Shown here: in pieces, positions 1 through 11,469 of the stretch
Layout of the letters: every line of letters begins with the position of its first letter
Position numbering within the stretch: position 1 is the first letter of the stretch
Source: Panax quinquefolius
Lineage: Eukaryota > Streptophyta > Magnoliopsida > Apiales > Araliaceae
Direction of reading: 5' to 3'
Assembly: GCA_020205615.1 (NCBI GenBank)
Contig: CM035165.1
Span: 83,514,005-83,578,004 of the forward strand
DNA length: 64,000 bases
The notes under the pieces: model-generated
The model's input: only the letters and a program-made list of their open reading frames with translations
What the model was told of the DNA's origin: nothing
Databases searched by the model: none
Made by a program: the position numbers and the translations under genes

Positions 1-764
1 AAATTATCTTTGTCCTGGATGAGAAGAGAAATTTAGAACCACAATTATGATTATGAGTTATTCACGTGATTGTGGACATGAACTGTTGATTGATGTTACA
101 GGGATAAAACATTATTGGTGGACTTTTAACATGGAGAAAATAATAGACTTTATGGTCTATTTGACTCTTCTAATGGATTGCTCGTTCATTTTAACTATGG
201 TTGAAAAGTTTTATCATCTACCATATGTTCTAAATCTCTCGATTTATTATCGATGAAGGCTATTGATAATTTAATTATCTTTAGTTATGATATTCTTTAC
301 TTAGCTAGTTGTGCTCACCCTTTTGCTTCACAATTCCTTTCAGGTAATAAGAGTGTAGCTGGGTCGAGTGGGGATAACAGGGGAATAGAATAGTGGTCTA
401 TAGCTGTTGAAGCTCTCCCTAAATAGTATGGAAATAATTTTATTGAGAACTTTAGATAAGTGTGTCGTATTGTATACGTCATTTGATATTTAATTTTGGT
501 GAACCGAATAGGGTGAGGTGAACCCAACTTTGGAAGGATGTTTTGCCACTATCATACAAGATGTCTAATGACATACAACCTCGTGTTATCAAGATGGTTA
601 TGCACATCCACTTCACGAGTATATCTAATGAAAGCACTACCTATATGATCTTGGAGTTTATTTGAAATATAATTTTCAACTGGAGACAGTGGAGATAGTT
701 GTTGTAACGAATGATTTGTTTGAGTTGTGATTCTAAGGACAGAATCCTTGTAAGGAGGGAATGA
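1..764 (+). other. 3' internal remnant of a plus-strand Ty3/gypsy element
   Basis: No domain can be read here. The context is the end of an LTR-retrotransposon interior: the last bases form a purine-rich tract directly before an LTR that starts TGTAACATTCC. The motif 'aaggacagaatccttgtaagg' just upstream has the layout seen at the pol end of plant Tekay-type elements, but the coding sequence itself is gone. The short open frames at 47-256 and 315-527 resemble no protein I know. The assignment rests on position relative to the LTR. Confidence 0.5.
752..764 (+). promoter_or_regulatory. Polypurine tract of the plus-strand element
   Basis: The tract AAGGAGGGAATGA lies immediately upstream of the LTR start TGTAACATTCC. 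In LTR retrotransposons this position primes plus-strand DNA synthesis. Only the right-hand LTR is in the window, so this fixes the element's orientation as plus. Confidence 0.6.
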
Positions 765-1764
765 TGTAACATTCCAGAATTTTAAAGTGTAATTTTAAAT
801 ATTTATTGATTTATATAAATATTTAATGGATATGTTTATTATTGAATAAATAATTGTTCAATTTGAGTTGATGTGATTTAGTTAATTATTTGTTGAATAA
901 ATAATTAAATATTAAATATTTATTTACAATATTAAATATTTATTGAATTATATGGCAATTTGAGTTGATGTGGTTTAGTTAATTAATTGTTGAATAAATA
1001 ATTATGGAGCTAAGTAAATTAATTGTTATGAGATTATATACCAATTTAATTTAATAAGTAAGCTAGAGAGCTTATAGTGATTTAAATAAGTTATAATATT
1101 TTAAATGGGAAATTATAATTTAAAATATTAGTTGGTTAAATAAAATTATAATTATAAAAGAAATTATAGTTATGTGATATTAAATTATGCGCTAAAGTAA
1201 TTTAATAGATGAATGTTTTAATTGATTTATTAATTAAATAAAAGTGTGACTAATAACCTTGCTATAAAAGAGTTACTAAAATAAATTAAGGGAGCTTAAT
1301 TCAATTTTGCTAAACAAGGCCTAATGCCTATTAAGTCTTTTATCTAATTGTGTTTTACCAAACAAGGCATAAGCGTTAATTGATTATATTTTTAGTGGTT
1401 AGCCAAATAAACCTTTATGGCTTTTGATTTTCAAAATAAAAATAACTGATGTTAGTTAAGTTAGAGTTTTATTATATATTTAATATATACATTATATCTA
1501 TATACGTTATATTATTTTACGTATGTTAGAGTTAGGAAGAAAGAAAGCTTAGAAGAAGAAAAAGGGAGAAAAGAAGAAAACTATAGAGAGAAAAAGTGAA
1601 AAATTCTAACAGGTTTGAGAAAGGAATTGGAGAAAAGCTTGATAATCAAAAGGAGAACTATCATCTTCATAATCAAAGGTAGGAGCTCAATCTTTTTCTT
1701 CAAAAAGTTTAATTTTTCTTCTTCCAAAAAGTTCTCTGTAAAATATTTTAAATAGATGAATTGT

Positions 1765-1798
<34 letters not shown>

Positions 1799-3851
1799 CT
1801 TGGTATTATAATTGTTTGTAAAAGGTTTTCATGAATTTGTATGTGATTATAGAGAAATTAAGTCATGTATGTATGAGTTTTGTGAAGAAAACCATATTAC
1901 AGTGTTTACATGAAAATATATATGAATATGGCTTAATTTAAAATAGAAATTAAGGTTTAATTAATTGTTAAATTGATAAATTGATTATTAGAATTGATAG
2001 AGTATGTAAAATCATAATCATGATGTTTTGAATTTACTGTTTTGATTGAAAAACAAAATCACAGTGTTGATTTCCATTGAAAATATCAAACATGGAGTTT
2101 TTGCCAAAAACATTGAAATTGGGTGTTGTATATTTGATGTCTATGTTATTTTATGAGTAGGAACATGTTAGAAGTCTTCACAATATGTTTATATGAAGTT
2201 TATATGTGTATTACATGATAATCAGTTTATTAGATTTGAGCTTTTAGGCCAATTTGGCTTTTTTTGTTCATGTCTTTGAGGTCGTCACGGATTCTCGACT
2301 CTGGCAGCTAGTCACGCCTATGAAGATAAATCTCATGCAGCATGAAATATTTGTGACTGACTTAACAGTATGGCCTAACTCAATATTATGAATACGAATA
2401 ATGATGTAAAATGTGGTGCCGCATGACTTCGAGTTAGCAGAATGTTCTGACAATTTTGTTTTAGTGTACAAAACTTGAAAATAAATGTTATGTATTAATA
2501 ATAATAATGTTAAATGATAATTTCAGTAGTATTAAACTATGAATGATCATGTTATTAAGTGTTACATACTTGTAACATAGTTGATTATGTGAATGGGTAA
2601 TTTAACCCATATGATGAATATATTTGTTTATATAAATATACAATGTTGGTAATGACTAACTATGTTAATATGGCATATGTATAGGGTATTAATTCAAGTG
2701 GTAAGGGTTTAGCTTGTGTTAAAGGCAAGTTCTCTAACTCAAAACTTCATTGTGCAAGTTTTTCTAACTCTATTTTATAATTGAGCAAGTTTTCTAATCC
2801 TTTGTCTTATTGAGCTAATTATTGTTTTCAATTCGATTATCTTATAATGATGTAAGTGGTCTAAACTTTGGTTTGATGTTGAACAAGTTATTCTTGTATT
2901 TCAATTATTGATTAACATGCATAACTGAATTGCCATGCATGTTTAGTATTCAATCCTAATTAACCTTGGCTTAGTATTGTTCAAGCAAGGTATGCTATAT
3001 TTATTCAAATTGTATGCTATTAGATTATTCCTAATGCATGACTTTAGTTACTATGATTGATTCAATCACTATTATTCTATAGTATAGTATTGTTGGTTTT
3101 ATACAACTACTCCTTAGTTGATGTTCGTTAAATTCCAAATTTCCTTGAAAGCTTATCCAAACCAATCTTACTTTGGTACGGACTTGTATTCTAAATACTG
3201 AGATGAACAACTCTTTTAATAGAGGTTTACATTTAGCGTTGAAATGGTTGTGCACAATACATTGTACGAAGGGTTGATCCCCCTAAGTACGTGGAGTCCT
3301 TATTGTATTATGACTGTTAAAGTTAAAGTTGAAAGATTACTTATAACTGTGGACATGATTCGTGGTCATTAAACCCTCAGTGAATGTTAAAATTTTCAGA
3401 AAGTTAATAGAATATATTGTTCAGTTCTATTGAGCCTAATGTTGACAATTGATGTAAAAGTTTTAAGATTTATTTATTGTTATTTCAAGTGGGCCTTGTT
3501 TGCTCACTCTTGCCTGTAAAATTTCTTACATCTAAAGTTGAAACTGGTGATGTACCTAGCACCAGTAAAGGAAAATAAAAGATGAATAAGTACTGAAGAC
3601 TTGTAATAGATTTGATAGTATTATTATTAGACTTTTGTTTAAAGATTGTAATGAAGTTTATTTAATTTCTGCATTTGAATGATTGTTGTTAAAGGTTAGA
3701 TAACCTAGGAGATTTTTATTTAAGTTTAACTCAGATAAGGTGGGTTTTGATTATTCAATTTTATTATAATTGGGTAGTTAAAAATGAATATTTTGATTAA
3801 GTGAACACCAAATCTTGAGGAAATGAAGTACCAGGATTTGGGGGTGTCACA
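765..3851 (+). repeat. Long 3' LTR (~3.1 kb) of a Ty3/gypsy element
   Basis: The sequence begins TGTAACATTCCAGAATTTT and ends GGGGGTGTCACA, the TG...CA termini typical of plant Ty3/gypsy LTRs of the Tekay type. It is AT-rich and noncoding, and contains a TA microsatellite near 1767. A polypurine tract precedes it. The partner 5' LTR lies left of the window, and I could not identify a target-site duplication. It is not the same family as the TGTGACGCCCC LTRs further right. Confidence 0.65.
1767..1797. repeat. (AT)n microsatellite
   Basis: About 15 perfect AT dinucleotides inside the LTR. Confidence 0.95.
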
Positions 3852-4182
3852 GTTGTATGTCAAGAAAAGAGTCACCATTGGAAAGAACATGATAGTAATC
3901 TTCTCATTTTTTTTGGGATCTATTGGGTCAACCAAGGATAATTCTGTGGACATATGATATCTATCATAACCTAGACGCATGGCCTCTCATGTACGAAGGT
4001 TTCCTTGATCACTTCCCAAAGATTTTAATTTCTAAAACAGTTTTTGACTGTACCTTTATGTAAGGTGCCATTGTGACGTGCTATCCAAGGTTGGGATGAG
4101 AGTCATAGTTGGTATATATTTGTATCAAAACTCACAACATATGTGTTGTTGTATTTTGCACGACAATTATTGTAATAAAGTT
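3852..4182. other. Unassigned sequence between LTR pieces
   Basis: No supported gene. Around 4067-4111 it resembles, in opposite orientation, sequence inside the truncated Tekay-type element near 36365-36405 ('ctatccaaggttggga' against 'tcccaaccttggataac'), so at least part is decayed retrotransposon interior. Confidence 0.4.
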
Positions 4183-4257
4183 GTAGTTATTTTATGTACC
4201 ATGTATTTGGCGACTCAGAATAGGTTGGATGGAATAGACCTATTTTGGGGGCGTCAC
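4183..4257 (-). repeat. Inverted fragment of a Tekay-type LTR start
   Basis: The segment ends GGTCTATTCC-side to TTTTGGGGGCGTCACA. It is the reverse complement of the first ~75 bases of the TGTGACGCCCCC family LTR seen at 38553. It is opposite in orientation to the LTR pieces at 4390-5298 and 5381-6030, which points to rearrangement or a second insertion. The 130 bases that follow, to 4389, hold nothing I can identify. Confidence 0.65.
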
Positions 4258-4389
4258 ACTAACAACCCCTCATTTCCAATGTTGAGGGCCCACACAATTT
4301 TGGAAACAAAGAAATGGTTTGTAGGAGAATTACTCCTCCAATGAATGCACGTGAAGAATAATTCAAAATCAAAATGATAACCTTTACTC

Positions 4390-5298
4390 CACTTTTATTC
4401 ACATGCTAAAAAGTATATATTATAATAATAATATTACCATTTAAATTATAAAAAATATTATATTATTATATTATCACATTATTATAATGTAATATTATAA
4501 TAATATATTTGAATGAATATTTTATCGAAGAAAATAATTATCAAACTTTCAACAAATTGTTTTATTTATATTAAAATTGAACCAATATCCACCACATAAT
4601 AATTATTCATAAATAATATTATAAGCTCACAATATTAACAACCAGATCATTCCCAGGAAAGAAAGGACTTTCCGATAAAGATTTATTCTTATTGGCGCTT
4701 AATTATATAACCTAACCCCTTTCCTTGACATAAATTTTTAGATATTGCCAATAATGCTAACTAATAATATGAATAATTGTGCCGTGTCAATTATTTTTTT
4801 AACAATATAAAATATTGTGCAGATGATACTGTGACAATAATTGAATCAATAATATGAGATATTGTGCAACAATTACTGTGGCAATTATTGAATGAAATTA
4901 AGTGACTTCTTACGTAAGAATCAATAATCAGAAATACAATGCAATACCATGTGCTACTGTGCAACCACGCGTATTATTGTACCTTTTATCACCGGATATT
5001 TCAACTGTTAAAGATAAAAGTTTTGCCATTATTTTTATAAAAAGGTTATTTCGCTTTTTATATTCGATAGCTTATTATTCATTATGTGGTCCATTAATGA
5101 TTGCAAGTCGTTGCATTTAATATTCCCCGACAAAAAGAATATTCCCCGACCAAACGAATATTTTATGACCACTTGTTTATTTTGCAAAATTTGCACATTT
5201 CACCTATAACTAAAGCATTATATCAAATCAACATGTTATTATTTAAAATAATAATTAGAGAAATCAAATCTTTATTCATAAAAAGTTGGGGTCTTACA
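4390..5298 (-). repeat. Decayed 3' part of a Tekay-type LTR
   Basis: The segment aligns by eye with the last ~900 bases of the 38553-41298 LTR. Shared features are the AT-rich block with TTCATAAATAATATTA, the 'ttcccaggaaagaaaggactttcc' landmark, repeated CAATTATTG runs, TATTCCCCGAC repeats, and the terminal GGGGTCTTACA. Many small indels show it is much older than the other copies. In plus-strand reading it runs in the same sense as the other LTRs, so the element itself read on the minus strand. Confidence 0.7.
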
Positions 5299-5380
5299 TA
5301 TGTTTTATCATCATACATGATTGGATTGTATGCATACTACTTTCAATCATGACTCCTGAAACCCACACACAAAATCATTA

Positions 5381-6030
5381 TGATGCCCCCAAAATAGGTC
5401 TACACAACCCATTCTGAGTTGCCAAATACATGGTATAGGATTCAAATACAAACTTAATTTATACAATTATTAACTATCGTGTAAAATATGACAAAACGTA
5501 AGCTAATAGTTTTAATACGAATATTGTCTCGTAGACAATATTCAAACTCAAATGAATTCCTCATTACAATTATTATCACACTATGTTTATAGAATAGTGA
5601 GGACTACTATAGCAACCATCACTCCATTCCCTGACTAGTCCCAGCTATATTCTCATTTCTTGAAGATAACAATGAAAGAAAAAGGTTAGCTCAACTAGCC
5701 CAGTAAACAATATTATGACTAAGATAAGGTTGAATAAATTATCCTTAGTCTTCAATAGTATAAAAATTGATAGAATACAAAAGACAACAAGTTTCAGATC
5801 AACAGCTGCAACGGAAATAAGAATCCATTAGAAGAGTCAAGTAGAGTATGATTTAAAAGTTAATCATCAATGTTTTATCCTTGTAACACAACTCAATAAA
5901 TAATCCATATCATCGAATTATCCATGCACTACGGGCCAAAGATATTCGTTAGTATCATATCAAAATCATCGAATTATCCATGCACTACGGGCCAAGGATA
6001 TTCGTTAGTATCACCAATGGCCATGATAAT
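5381..6030 (-). repeat. Decayed 5' part of a Tekay-type LTR, cut by an Ogre-type LTR
   Basis: It starts TGATGCCCCCAAAATAGG, a variant of the TGTGACGCCCCC family start. It continues through the conserved 'gtgaggactact' and 'gagctcaactagcccagtaaa' landmarks into two copies of the GCACTACGGGCCAAAG repeat near 5932-6000. It breaks off exactly where the TGTCGACGTCGGG LTR begins at 6031. The 82 bases at 5299-5380 before it are unassigned. Confidence 0.7.
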
Positions 6031-6946
6031 TGTCGACGTCGGGATTTTTATTTGTCCCTTTTTGTTCTTGTCTTTTGGTGTTCTCATGTTAGGTGAGATT
6101 TGTTTGAAAAAAAAAGTTTGAAAAGGTCCAACATGTATATGTTGACGATTTGACTGTAAGATTCGCCAGTTGGTATTTTTAAATGGTTGCACCAACTCAA
6201 CCGAGAAATGGTTTGCACATAGACCTAGAGATATGACACTGTATAATTGGTCTGCAAAACAAAAATTTGTTAGGGTCTGGGGGCTTGATTATGCAGAGGG
6301 AAGGTGTTAGGCACCCCCCCGACATCCGTGATAACACGGTTACCGCCACTTTTTAATTTAAACTTTTATCTGAATGTGTGTGTGTGTGTAAGGGTCTATG
6401 TGCAGTTGTTTGGAAGTAGTGATATGCCTCGCTTGCAACTATATACAAAGGGTTTGGTTTTTTGTATAAAAGTTCAATTTTAACGAGATATGGCAGTGAT
6501 TTTTTGTAAAATAAGTTTTTCAAGCCCTTATCTCAATAGTAATTGAGGCATTTGATACGTCCATTTTATTATGTGTTTGAGTTGATTGCTTTTATTATTT
6601 TCGAGATGTGAATCATCTTCGAGAAAATAAGATACACAACAGCACCGAAATCGTCCTGGGCATGAGAGCCATCTAAGGAAATTCAGACACCGTGAATAAT
6701 TTATAAGCTAGTTGCAGCTGAAAATGTCCATCACGGAAACCGAATCTAGATTCAGGAATTGAATCTGTGATCACAAGATTCCTAGGCTCACATGATGATG
6801 TAATATGTACAAAAGCTAGAAAACGAACTATATTTGAATAAATCTAAGCATTCCACCTTCAACGGTTCCAGTTTAGTCACTATGAACCGGTTAAAGTGAG
6901 AAGTAGCCAGGTTTAGGCAAATATAGCCTGTAGGCTGATAAATAGT

Positions 6947-6993
<47 letters not shown>

Positions 6994-7049
6994 CAGGATC
7001 AAGAGCATTCTGAGGAATGCTATTTAAGGGAATGCTCTTGATCCTTGCT

Positions 7050-7093
<44 letters not shown>

Positions 7094-7104
7094 ATCTGTG
7101 AAAG
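6031..7104 (-). repeat. Ogre-type LTR (copy B), first segment
   Basis: It starts TGTCGACGTCGGGATTTTTA and matches the LTRs at 25938 and 57816 over several hundred bases. Landmarks are TGTCCCTTT..GTTCTTG, AAAGGTCC, 'gactgtaagattcgccag', and GGTGTTAGGCACCCCCC followed by GACATCCG. The LTR is interrupted by a Tekay-type element and resumes at 17535. It resembles the 57816 copy more closely than the 25938 copy. In element sense it reads on the minus strand and ends ...CGTCGACA. Confidence 0.8.
6951..7093. mobile_element. MITE-like foldback in a TA microsatellite
   Basis: This is a near-perfect inverted repeat. The left arm is (TA)n(GA)n followed by GCAGGATCAAGAGCATTC, and the right arm is GAATGCTCTTGATCC..GC, (TC)n, (AT)n, with about 20 bases between. 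A smaller nested hairpin, GCATTC TGAG GAATGC, sits beside the centre. It carries no coding sequence. It lies within the Ogre LTR copy, where the sister LTR at 26720-26755 has only short TA runs. This suggests insertion of a small foldback element, or its growth from the microsatellite. Confidence 0.6.
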
Positions 7105-7109
7105 TCCAC
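7105..7109. repeat. Left target-site duplication TCCAC
   Basis: These five bases directly precede the LTR start at 7110 and are repeated at 17530-17534 directly after the LTR end. They mark the insertion site of the Tekay-type element in the Ogre-type LTR. Confidence 0.85.
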
Positions 7110-7659
7110 TGTGACGCCCCCAAAATAGGTATACAACACCCATTCTGAGTCGTCAAAATACATGGTACAGAAAAAATATAACTTTATTAATACAACATAA
7201 AAACTGTGAGTTTAAATACAAATATTGTCATCTAGACAATATCTACACTCAAATAAGTCCTCAGTACAATTATTGATACATTATTTTATAAAAATGGCGA
7301 GGACTACTAAAACGACTTTCTAGAACCTTCATTCCATACCCCGACTAGTACTCGCTACATTCTCGCCTCCTGAGAAGAAAAATGGAACAAAAGGAAAAGG
7401 GTGAGCTCAACTAGCCCAGTAAAGAACATTATGACTAAGATAATACAGAACAAATTATCGTTAGTCTTCAACAGGGAAAAATCTAATAGAATACAATAGA
7501 AAACAAGTTTTAAATCAATATTCGCAGCGAAAAAAATATTTCATTAGAAGAGTTAAGTAGAGAATGAAATCTACTATCTTCTATATATGAATATAAAATT
7601 TCATCGTCTATCTTTTATCCCTGTAACATCAATCAATATATATCTAGAATCAAATATTC

Positions 7660-7770
7660 ATCTTTGCACTACAAGCCAAAGATATTCATCAGTTGGTCAT
7701 GTTCATCTAAACACATCATTCATCTTTCAGACATCGCCAAAGATATTCATATCAGCCAAAATCATTCATT
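7660..7770 (-). repeat. Short repeats with ATCTTTG/CAAAGAT arms
   Basis: Units resembling ATCTTTGCACTACAAGCC followed by AAAGATATTCAT recur in this stretch, more clearly in the partner LTR at 15355-15490 and in the LTR at 39110-39275. The outer bases ATCTTTG and CAAAGAT can pair, so each complete unit is a potential hairpin of about 23 bases. Confidence 0.6.
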
Positions 7771-8004
7771 CATCATTTAGACCGAGGATGATGAAAAATA
7801 TTTTAAAGAAAACGAATCCGGTGAAACAAAAGAACAAATATTAAGGATTCGTACTTTTTAAACAATCCAAGTTCAAAAATAATTCATAAATAACCAGAGT
7901 GGAATAAAATTCAAGAATGAAGATCAAAACATAGATCCAATCAAAGATAGGAACTATAATGCATAATCTTGGACACGTAAAAGAAAATTTAATTTTTCCG
8001 TGAA

Positions 8005-8190
8005 TAGTGTCGATTCGTGAATAAGTGTCGACAATAGAATAGTAACTCGACACTAAAAGATAGAAATTTCACAAAAAATATCATCACGCTTCGTGAATAG
8101 TACTCGTGAATAGTGACTCGTGAATAGTAACTCATGAATAGTAACTCGTGAATAGTAATTCATGAATAGTAACTCATGAATAGTAACCCC
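8005..8190 (-). repeat. CGTGAATAGTAACT tandem array in the 3' LTR
   Basis: About ten copies of a 14-16 base unit around RTGAATAGT, alternating ACTCGTGAATAGT and ACTCATGAATAGT. The partner LTR (15725-15890) and the LTR at 39505-39665 carry different copy numbers, so the array expands and contracts between copies. Confidence 0.85.
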
Positions 8191-8462
8191 GACATGAAAA
8201 AGTTCCAAATTTGATAAAAAATTCAAACCAACATTTTGGCATAATGATATTGAAGAAATAATATCATTTAAGAAGAAATAACATCCCTTACCTCAGAAAG
8301 AATCGTACTTCTGACTGGAATACTGGATATAGTGTTGAAAGAACTTGCACCGTATAGGAATACTCAAAGTACTAAAATACTCACAAAAATACGCCGATAT
8401 ATAGAGAGAGAAAGAGAGAGAAATCTTTAGTTTTTTCGTGTGATTTTCAATTCTAACCTGCA

Positions 8463-8475
8463 CCCTATTTATAGG
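8463..8475 (-). promoter_or_regulatory. Probable TATA box of the Tekay-type LTR
   Basis: The minus strand reads CCTATAAATAGGG here. The same site is conserved at about 16168-16180 and 39938-39950 in the other two LTRs. It sits in a conserved block, as expected for the U3/R junction. The transcript start would be roughly 30 bases further along the minus strand. Confidence 0.6.
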
Positions 8476-8513
8476 AAAATGCTTAGAACACCAAAGCGTA
8501 AAATTTAATATAA

Positions 8514-8556
<43 letters not shown>

Positions 8557-9977
8557 TTCTACGCACCTCTTCTTTGGTCAACAAATCACCACACACACAT
8601 GTTCCAAAAACAACAAAAAACGTTTTTTGTTAATTAAAACAATTAAAACTTCCAAAAATCAATTATTCCGGAATTTCAGAACTTCAATAATTCATAATAA
8701 ATAGCCCTTTTGTCAGAAAAATTCGAACCACATATCTTTTTCATAGGAAATTTCATTATCTACAACTTTACGGAAGAAAGTTTTTCCAAATTCCAAACAG
8801 AAATTGACCGAAATCCACAAACGGGCGATTTTACAGACTATAATAAAATTTTAGTCAAGAAATAGGCCCACAAACATGTTTAACATATTTTAAACAACTT
8901 TTGCAACAAAAATATTCTTCCTCCTCATATACTCATATATCCCACATTCATTGTAAAAATATCATTATTATTATATTATAATAATATAATAAAATATTAT
9001 TTTATCAGAAAAGATAAAATATCGATTTTCAATAATTGTCACTTTAAAAATTTTCTCCATCTATATCCATATAAAATAAATATTTTTCTCATCATATAAA
9101 TCAATAATTAATTATTCACAAATAATATTACAGAATCACAACATCGACAACCGTAGGTCCCAGAAAGAGGGGCTTTCAATAAGGATTTCTCTTCTTCGGC
9201 GTAATTAGGTGACCAAACCTCTCTTTAGATGTAACTTTCTAGACATTGCCAATAATGTTATCTAATAATATTCAGAATCACAATATTGACAACTGTGCGG
9301 TTCAGGAAAGAGGGGCTTTCAATAAGGATTTCTCCTCATCATGGCGCGTATGATTAGGTGATCAAACCTCTCCTTAGACAAAACATTCTAGACATTGCCA
9401 ATAATGTTATCTAATAATATTATTCAGATAATATGAATTATTGCTTCGATAATGGAAAATAATGTGTAGTGACAATTATCAAACAACAAAGAATATATAA
9501 TATCAACGCAACAATTATTGAATCAATAAAATAAAATGAATAGTAATTACTATAACAATTATCGAGTAGTGTCTTTCACGTAAGAATCAATAATTGGTGC
9601 AATACCGTGCTATCTTCTTGTGCAACAACACGACATTATATTTTAACCACGGGTATTCCAACAAAGATAATCTGTGAATAACTACGCCAAGTTATTTATA
9701 ACCAACTTATACTTGTATTTTTTCATCCAATCGCTTTCAGTTATGGGGCCCACAAAAGATCGCATGCAAGTCGCATTTAATATTCCCCGACAAAGAAGAA
9801 TATTCCATGACCAAACGAATATTCCCCGACAACAATGAATATTTTATAACTACCTGCTTATTTTAAAATATTTGTGCATTTTACCCATAACTAACCACTT
9901 TATCAATTAACCCTTACTATTTCAAAATAATAAATAAAGGAAATTTAATTTTATTTATAATAAGTTGGGGTCTTACA

Positions 9978-9992
9978 ACCTCCCCTCCTTAT
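9978..9992 (-). promoter_or_regulatory. Polypurine tract of the Tekay-type element
   Basis: The minus strand reads ATAAGGAGGGGAGGT directly before the 3' LTR start TGTAAGACCCC. It also overlaps the last codons of the integrase frame. Confidence 0.85.
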
Positions 9993-10693
9993 GAAATTTC
10001 GTCCTCGAAATTGACGTACGTACCTAGTGTTTCGAAAAGATGAGGATACCTCGCTTTTATTTCCGTTTCCAACTCCCAGGTCATTTCTTCAATAGCATGG
10101 TTCCTCCACAAAACCTTAACTTGTGGTATAACCTTTTTGCGTAGGACATGCTCTTTCATATCCAAGATCTTGACATGTACCTCTTCGTACGTTAAATCTT
10201 TGGCTATCTCGTCCGGTTCTAACTCAATGACGTGGTTCGGGTCTTTCACATATTTACGAAGCACAGATATATGAAAAACATTATGAACACGAGACATACT
10301 TGGAGGTAACGCGAGTCTATAGGCCACATTTCCTATTCGGTTAAGAATCTGAAATGGACCAATAAATCGTGTTTTGAGCTTTCCTCTCTTCCCAAATCTT
10401 GTAACTCCCTTCCATGGAGCCACACGCAACAATACATGATCTCCAATACTAAATTCCACGTCCTTTCGATGAAGATCTGCATAACTCTTTTGTCGATCCT
10501 GTGCCGTTTGTATACGTTGTCGAATCATTTGGATCTTCTTTGTGGTCATTCGTACCAACTCTGGTCCCAACAACGTTGCTTCTCCTACCTCATCCCAACA
10601 TACTGGAGAGCAACACTTTCGTCCATACAATGCTTCAAATGGAGCCACATCTATACTTGTCTGATAACTGTTGTTGTAGGAGAATTCCACCAA
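9989..10693 (-). pseudogene. Tekay-type integrase C-terminal half with chromodomain-like end
   Basis: The 234-residue open frame is the longest intact piece of this pol gene. It starts in the integrase core with [20 protein letters not shown], followed by [18 protein letters not shown], the usual chromovirus motif. It continues through the DNA-binding C-terminal region ([23 protein letters not shown], broken here only by description; [12 protein letters not shown]) and ends with [18 protein letters not shown] and RYPHLFE. The last part is the aromatic-rich chromodomain-like tail of Tekay-group elements, thought to steer integration toward marked chromatin. The frame stops just before the polypurine tract with FEDEIS. 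It is separated from the upstream core by stops near 10700-10950, so it is not functional. Confidence 0.88.
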
Positions 10694-11226
10694 TGGTAGG
10701 TACTTATCCCAACTTCCTTTGAAATCTAGGACACAAAGCCTTAATAGATCTTCAAGAGTTTGAATAGTCCTCTCTTATTGCCCGTCCGTTTGAGGATGGT
10801 ATACCGAATCTAAATCAGAATCTGCGCTCATAGCTTTTTTGCAAGCTAACCCAAAATCTTGAAGTGAATCTTGGGTCACGATCCAAACTATGGATCTTTG
10901 GAATGCCATGCAATCTCACAATCTCATTTACGTACATACTAGCAAGACGCTCAAGGAATAAGTCTCACGATAGGCAAGAAATGGGCTAACTTGGTTAATC
11001 TATCAACAATAACCCAAATCGCATCTATGCCTTGAGAAATCTTGGGAAGACCCGTAACGAAATCCATAGTAATGTGTTCCCACTTCCATTTCGGAATCTC
11101 AAGGGGTTGCAATGGACCCTTTGGTACTTGATGCTCGCCTTTACACGTTGACAAGTTAAACACATCGAGATAAACTTTGCAATCTCTCTCTTCATATTGT
11201 TCCACCAAAATGTATGTCAAGATCAC
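10694..11226 (-). pseudogene. Tekay-type integrase core, broken
   Basis: The readable frame at 10951-11226 contains [20 protein letters not shown] followed by [10 protein letters not shown] and [15 protein letters not shown]. This is the start of the integrase catalytic core, with its first catalytic aspartate in the MDFV motif and the second core strand at VDRLTK. The sequence upstream of it (to about 11226) corresponds to the HHCC-side linker, and downstream (10694-10950) the frame shifts several times before joining the C-terminal half. Internal stops make it a relic. Confidence 0.82.
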
Positions 11227-11469
11227 GATACATTTTGGTACTCCAGATGGATTGCAAATGGTGTGTTGTGTGCCTCCATCATGATTCTATGCTTCAAGTC
11301 GTAATCGTTAGAACACAAAGTCCGGAGTGGACTCAAGTATTCCTTCTTCATCGATTCTTGCTTCGAATAGTACCTTCTTGTACTTTCTTCTTCATACGCA
11401 TCACCGGTCTCGTGGCTCGAGCAACTTTAACTTTCTCGATTAAAGTCGGGTTATATACGATACTTGACA

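Larger units (their letters stand above)
7110..9977 (-). repeat. 3' LTR of the Tekay-type element
   Basis: Plus-strand reading runs TGTGACGCCCCC to GGGGTCTTACA. It is 2868 bp against 2725 bp for its partner at 14805. The difference comes mainly from the CGTGAATAGTA array and small indels. It contains a TATA-like box, an (AT)n run at about 8518-8551 and GA-rich tracts near 8402-8423. Confidence 0.92.

Noticed and set aside
1..764. Readable integrase or gag in the first 760 bases
   Set aside because: No frame shows conserved residues; only the polypurine tract and LTR border support the element assignment.
8005..8190. Regular short repeats that could be taken for a CRISPR-like array
   Set aside because: Units are 14-16 bases, nearly contiguous, with no unique spacers, and lie in a plant LTR.
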